Assembly (NCBI GenBank): GCA_015487335.1
Contig: WFPZ01000270.1
Span: forward strand, 1-14,787
Length of the DNA stretch: 14,787 nucleotides
Source of the DNA: Paracoccaceae bacterium
Lineage (GTDB): Bacteria > Pseudomonadota > Alphaproteobacteria > Rhodobacterales > Rhodobacteraceae
Reading direction: 5' to 3'
Made by a program: the position numbers and the translations under genes. A model generated the notes under the pieces. That model made no database searches. It was not told the DNA's origin and was given only the letters and a program-made list of their open reading frames with translations. Positions 14,131 to 14,787 of this stretch are shown in pieces (the first letter of the stretch is position 1; each line of letters begins with the position of its first letter).

Positions 14131-14787
14131 CTACAATCCCCCTACAAGGGCCTCCGTCAGGGGGCTGTCGGGCGCGCGCAGCTCGTCGATCACGTCGAAG
14201 TGGTGCCGCCCGGGGGCGACGCGCAGGGCAGCACCGGGCCAGGCCTCGGCCAGCCAGCGCGCCTGATCGAGGAAGGCCGGACGTTCCTCGGCCCCCACCC
14301 AGACGGTGACCGGCACGTCGCGGGCCTTGTGCCGCAGGGCGGGGCTCTCGGCCGCGGCCTCGGTGGCATCGAGGCGAAGCGTTTCGTTCATCCGCGTCTT
14401 CAGAAGCGGGCGCAGGTCGGCCAGCGGCGAGATCGGCACGCAGCGTGCCAGCCGGGCGGCGACCTCCGGCGGAAGGGGCACGTCCGCGCACAGCATCCGC
14501 GCCGCCAGATGCCCGCCCGCCGAGTGGCCCGTCAGCACCACCGGGCCGGCGATCTTTTCCGCCGCCACCGCAAGGGCCGAGGCGGCCTCCCGGGTGATCC
14601 GGGCAATCCGCGCCTCGGGCGCCAGCGTGTAGGAGGGGATCGCCACCGCCCAGCCCCGCGCCGTGGGGCCGGCGGCGAAATGAGACCAGCTCTTGCGGTC
14701 GAAGGCGCGCCAGTAGCCGCCGTGATAGAACACCACCAGCCCCGCGGGGCGGCCGGCGGGAAAGAACAGATCGAAGGCCTGGCGCTC
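14131..14787 (-). CDS. Alpha/beta hydrolase with HGGYW motif (arylformamidase-like), partial
   Basis: The reading frame runs through the right edge, so the N-terminus is missing; 218 residues are seen. The oxyanion-hole motif HGGYW (visible residues 22-26) and the nucleophile Ser89 in GHSAGGHLAARM are clear, and the catalytic His is probably one of the pair at 195-196 in GRHHFDVIDEL. The acidic member is uncertain; the Glu pair in VGAEERP sits where Asp is usual. HGGYW with this C-terminal layout is seen in kynurenine formamidase-like (KynB-type) hydrolases and related small-ester or amide hydrolases, so the exact substrate is unsure. No kynurenine-pathway gene is visible nearby. It converges on the P1 peptidase gene with only 19 bases between stops, and no terminator is seen there. 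Confidence 0.85.
   Translation of the reverse strand, partial: ERQAFDLFFPAGRPAGLVVFYHGGYWRAFDRKSWSHFAAGPTARGWAVAIPSYTLAPEARIARITREAASALAVAAEKIAGPVVLTGHSAGGHLAARMLCADVPLPPEVAARLARCVPISPLADLRPLLKTRMNETLRLDATEAAAESPALRHKARDVPVTVWVGAEERPAFLDQARWLAEAWPGAALRVAPGRHHFDVIDELRAPDSPLTEALVGGL

Noticed and set aside
14112..14150. Direct repeat CCCTACAA around 14130-14147 as a terminator or attachment site
   Set aside because: The two 8-base units are short, lie partly inside the hydrolase C-terminal codons and form no stem, so this is probably chance.

Overview
The window is very GC-rich and densely coded, with strong third-position G/C bias. Several protein families (DUF1523-type, a DUF6638-like protein, ALDH16) and a short intergenic motif around GGCGGGGATATTT point to an alphaproteobacterium of the Rhodobacteraceae (Paracoccus/Rhodovulum/Loktanella-like). 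This assignment comes from recognising families, not from a search. I see no rRNA, tRNA, CRISPR, insertion sequence or phage gene.

Layout: (1) 2-1488, + strand: the C-terminal end of a polytopic membrane protein, probably a polysaccharide flippase, overlapping an O-antigen ligase/polymerase-like protein; this is the end of a surface-polysaccharide cluster. (2) 1611-5017, + strand: a deoxyribose-phosphate aldolase of the long, human-like type, followed by a two-domain aldehyde dehydrogenase of the ALDH16 type. Together they could turn deoxyribose-5-phosphate into glyceraldehyde-3-phosphate and acetaldehyde, then oxidise the aldehyde. (3) 12127-5033, - strand: eight genes reading one way. In transcription order they are a coiled-coil protein (possibly TelA-like), an unknown 383-residue protein, a classical-clade AAA+ ATPase, a 3-4 TM protein, a 50-residue single-TM protein, a DUF6638-like soluble protein, an 88-residue two-TM protein and a DUF1523 membrane protein. 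The five genes from the ATPase to the 88-residue protein are joined by 4-base start/stop overlaps, one of them through a TTG start. The only gap over 100 bases lies just before the ATPase and holds two opposed copies of a short repeat. (4) 12319-14111, + strand, divergent from (3): an SDR oxidoreductase and a P1-family self-processing peptidase. (5) 14131-14787, - strand: an alpha/beta hydrolase with an HGGYW motif, cut by the window edge.

The most interesting part is region 3. It looks like an undescribed membrane-associated AAA+ machine: an ATPase with an FtsH/p97-like core but Asp-Asp where Walker B normally has Asp-Glu, a long coiled-coil partner, and four small or medium membrane proteins made in tightly coupled translation. 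Its function cannot be read from sequence. A stress, envelope-maintenance or membrane-remodelling role is inference.
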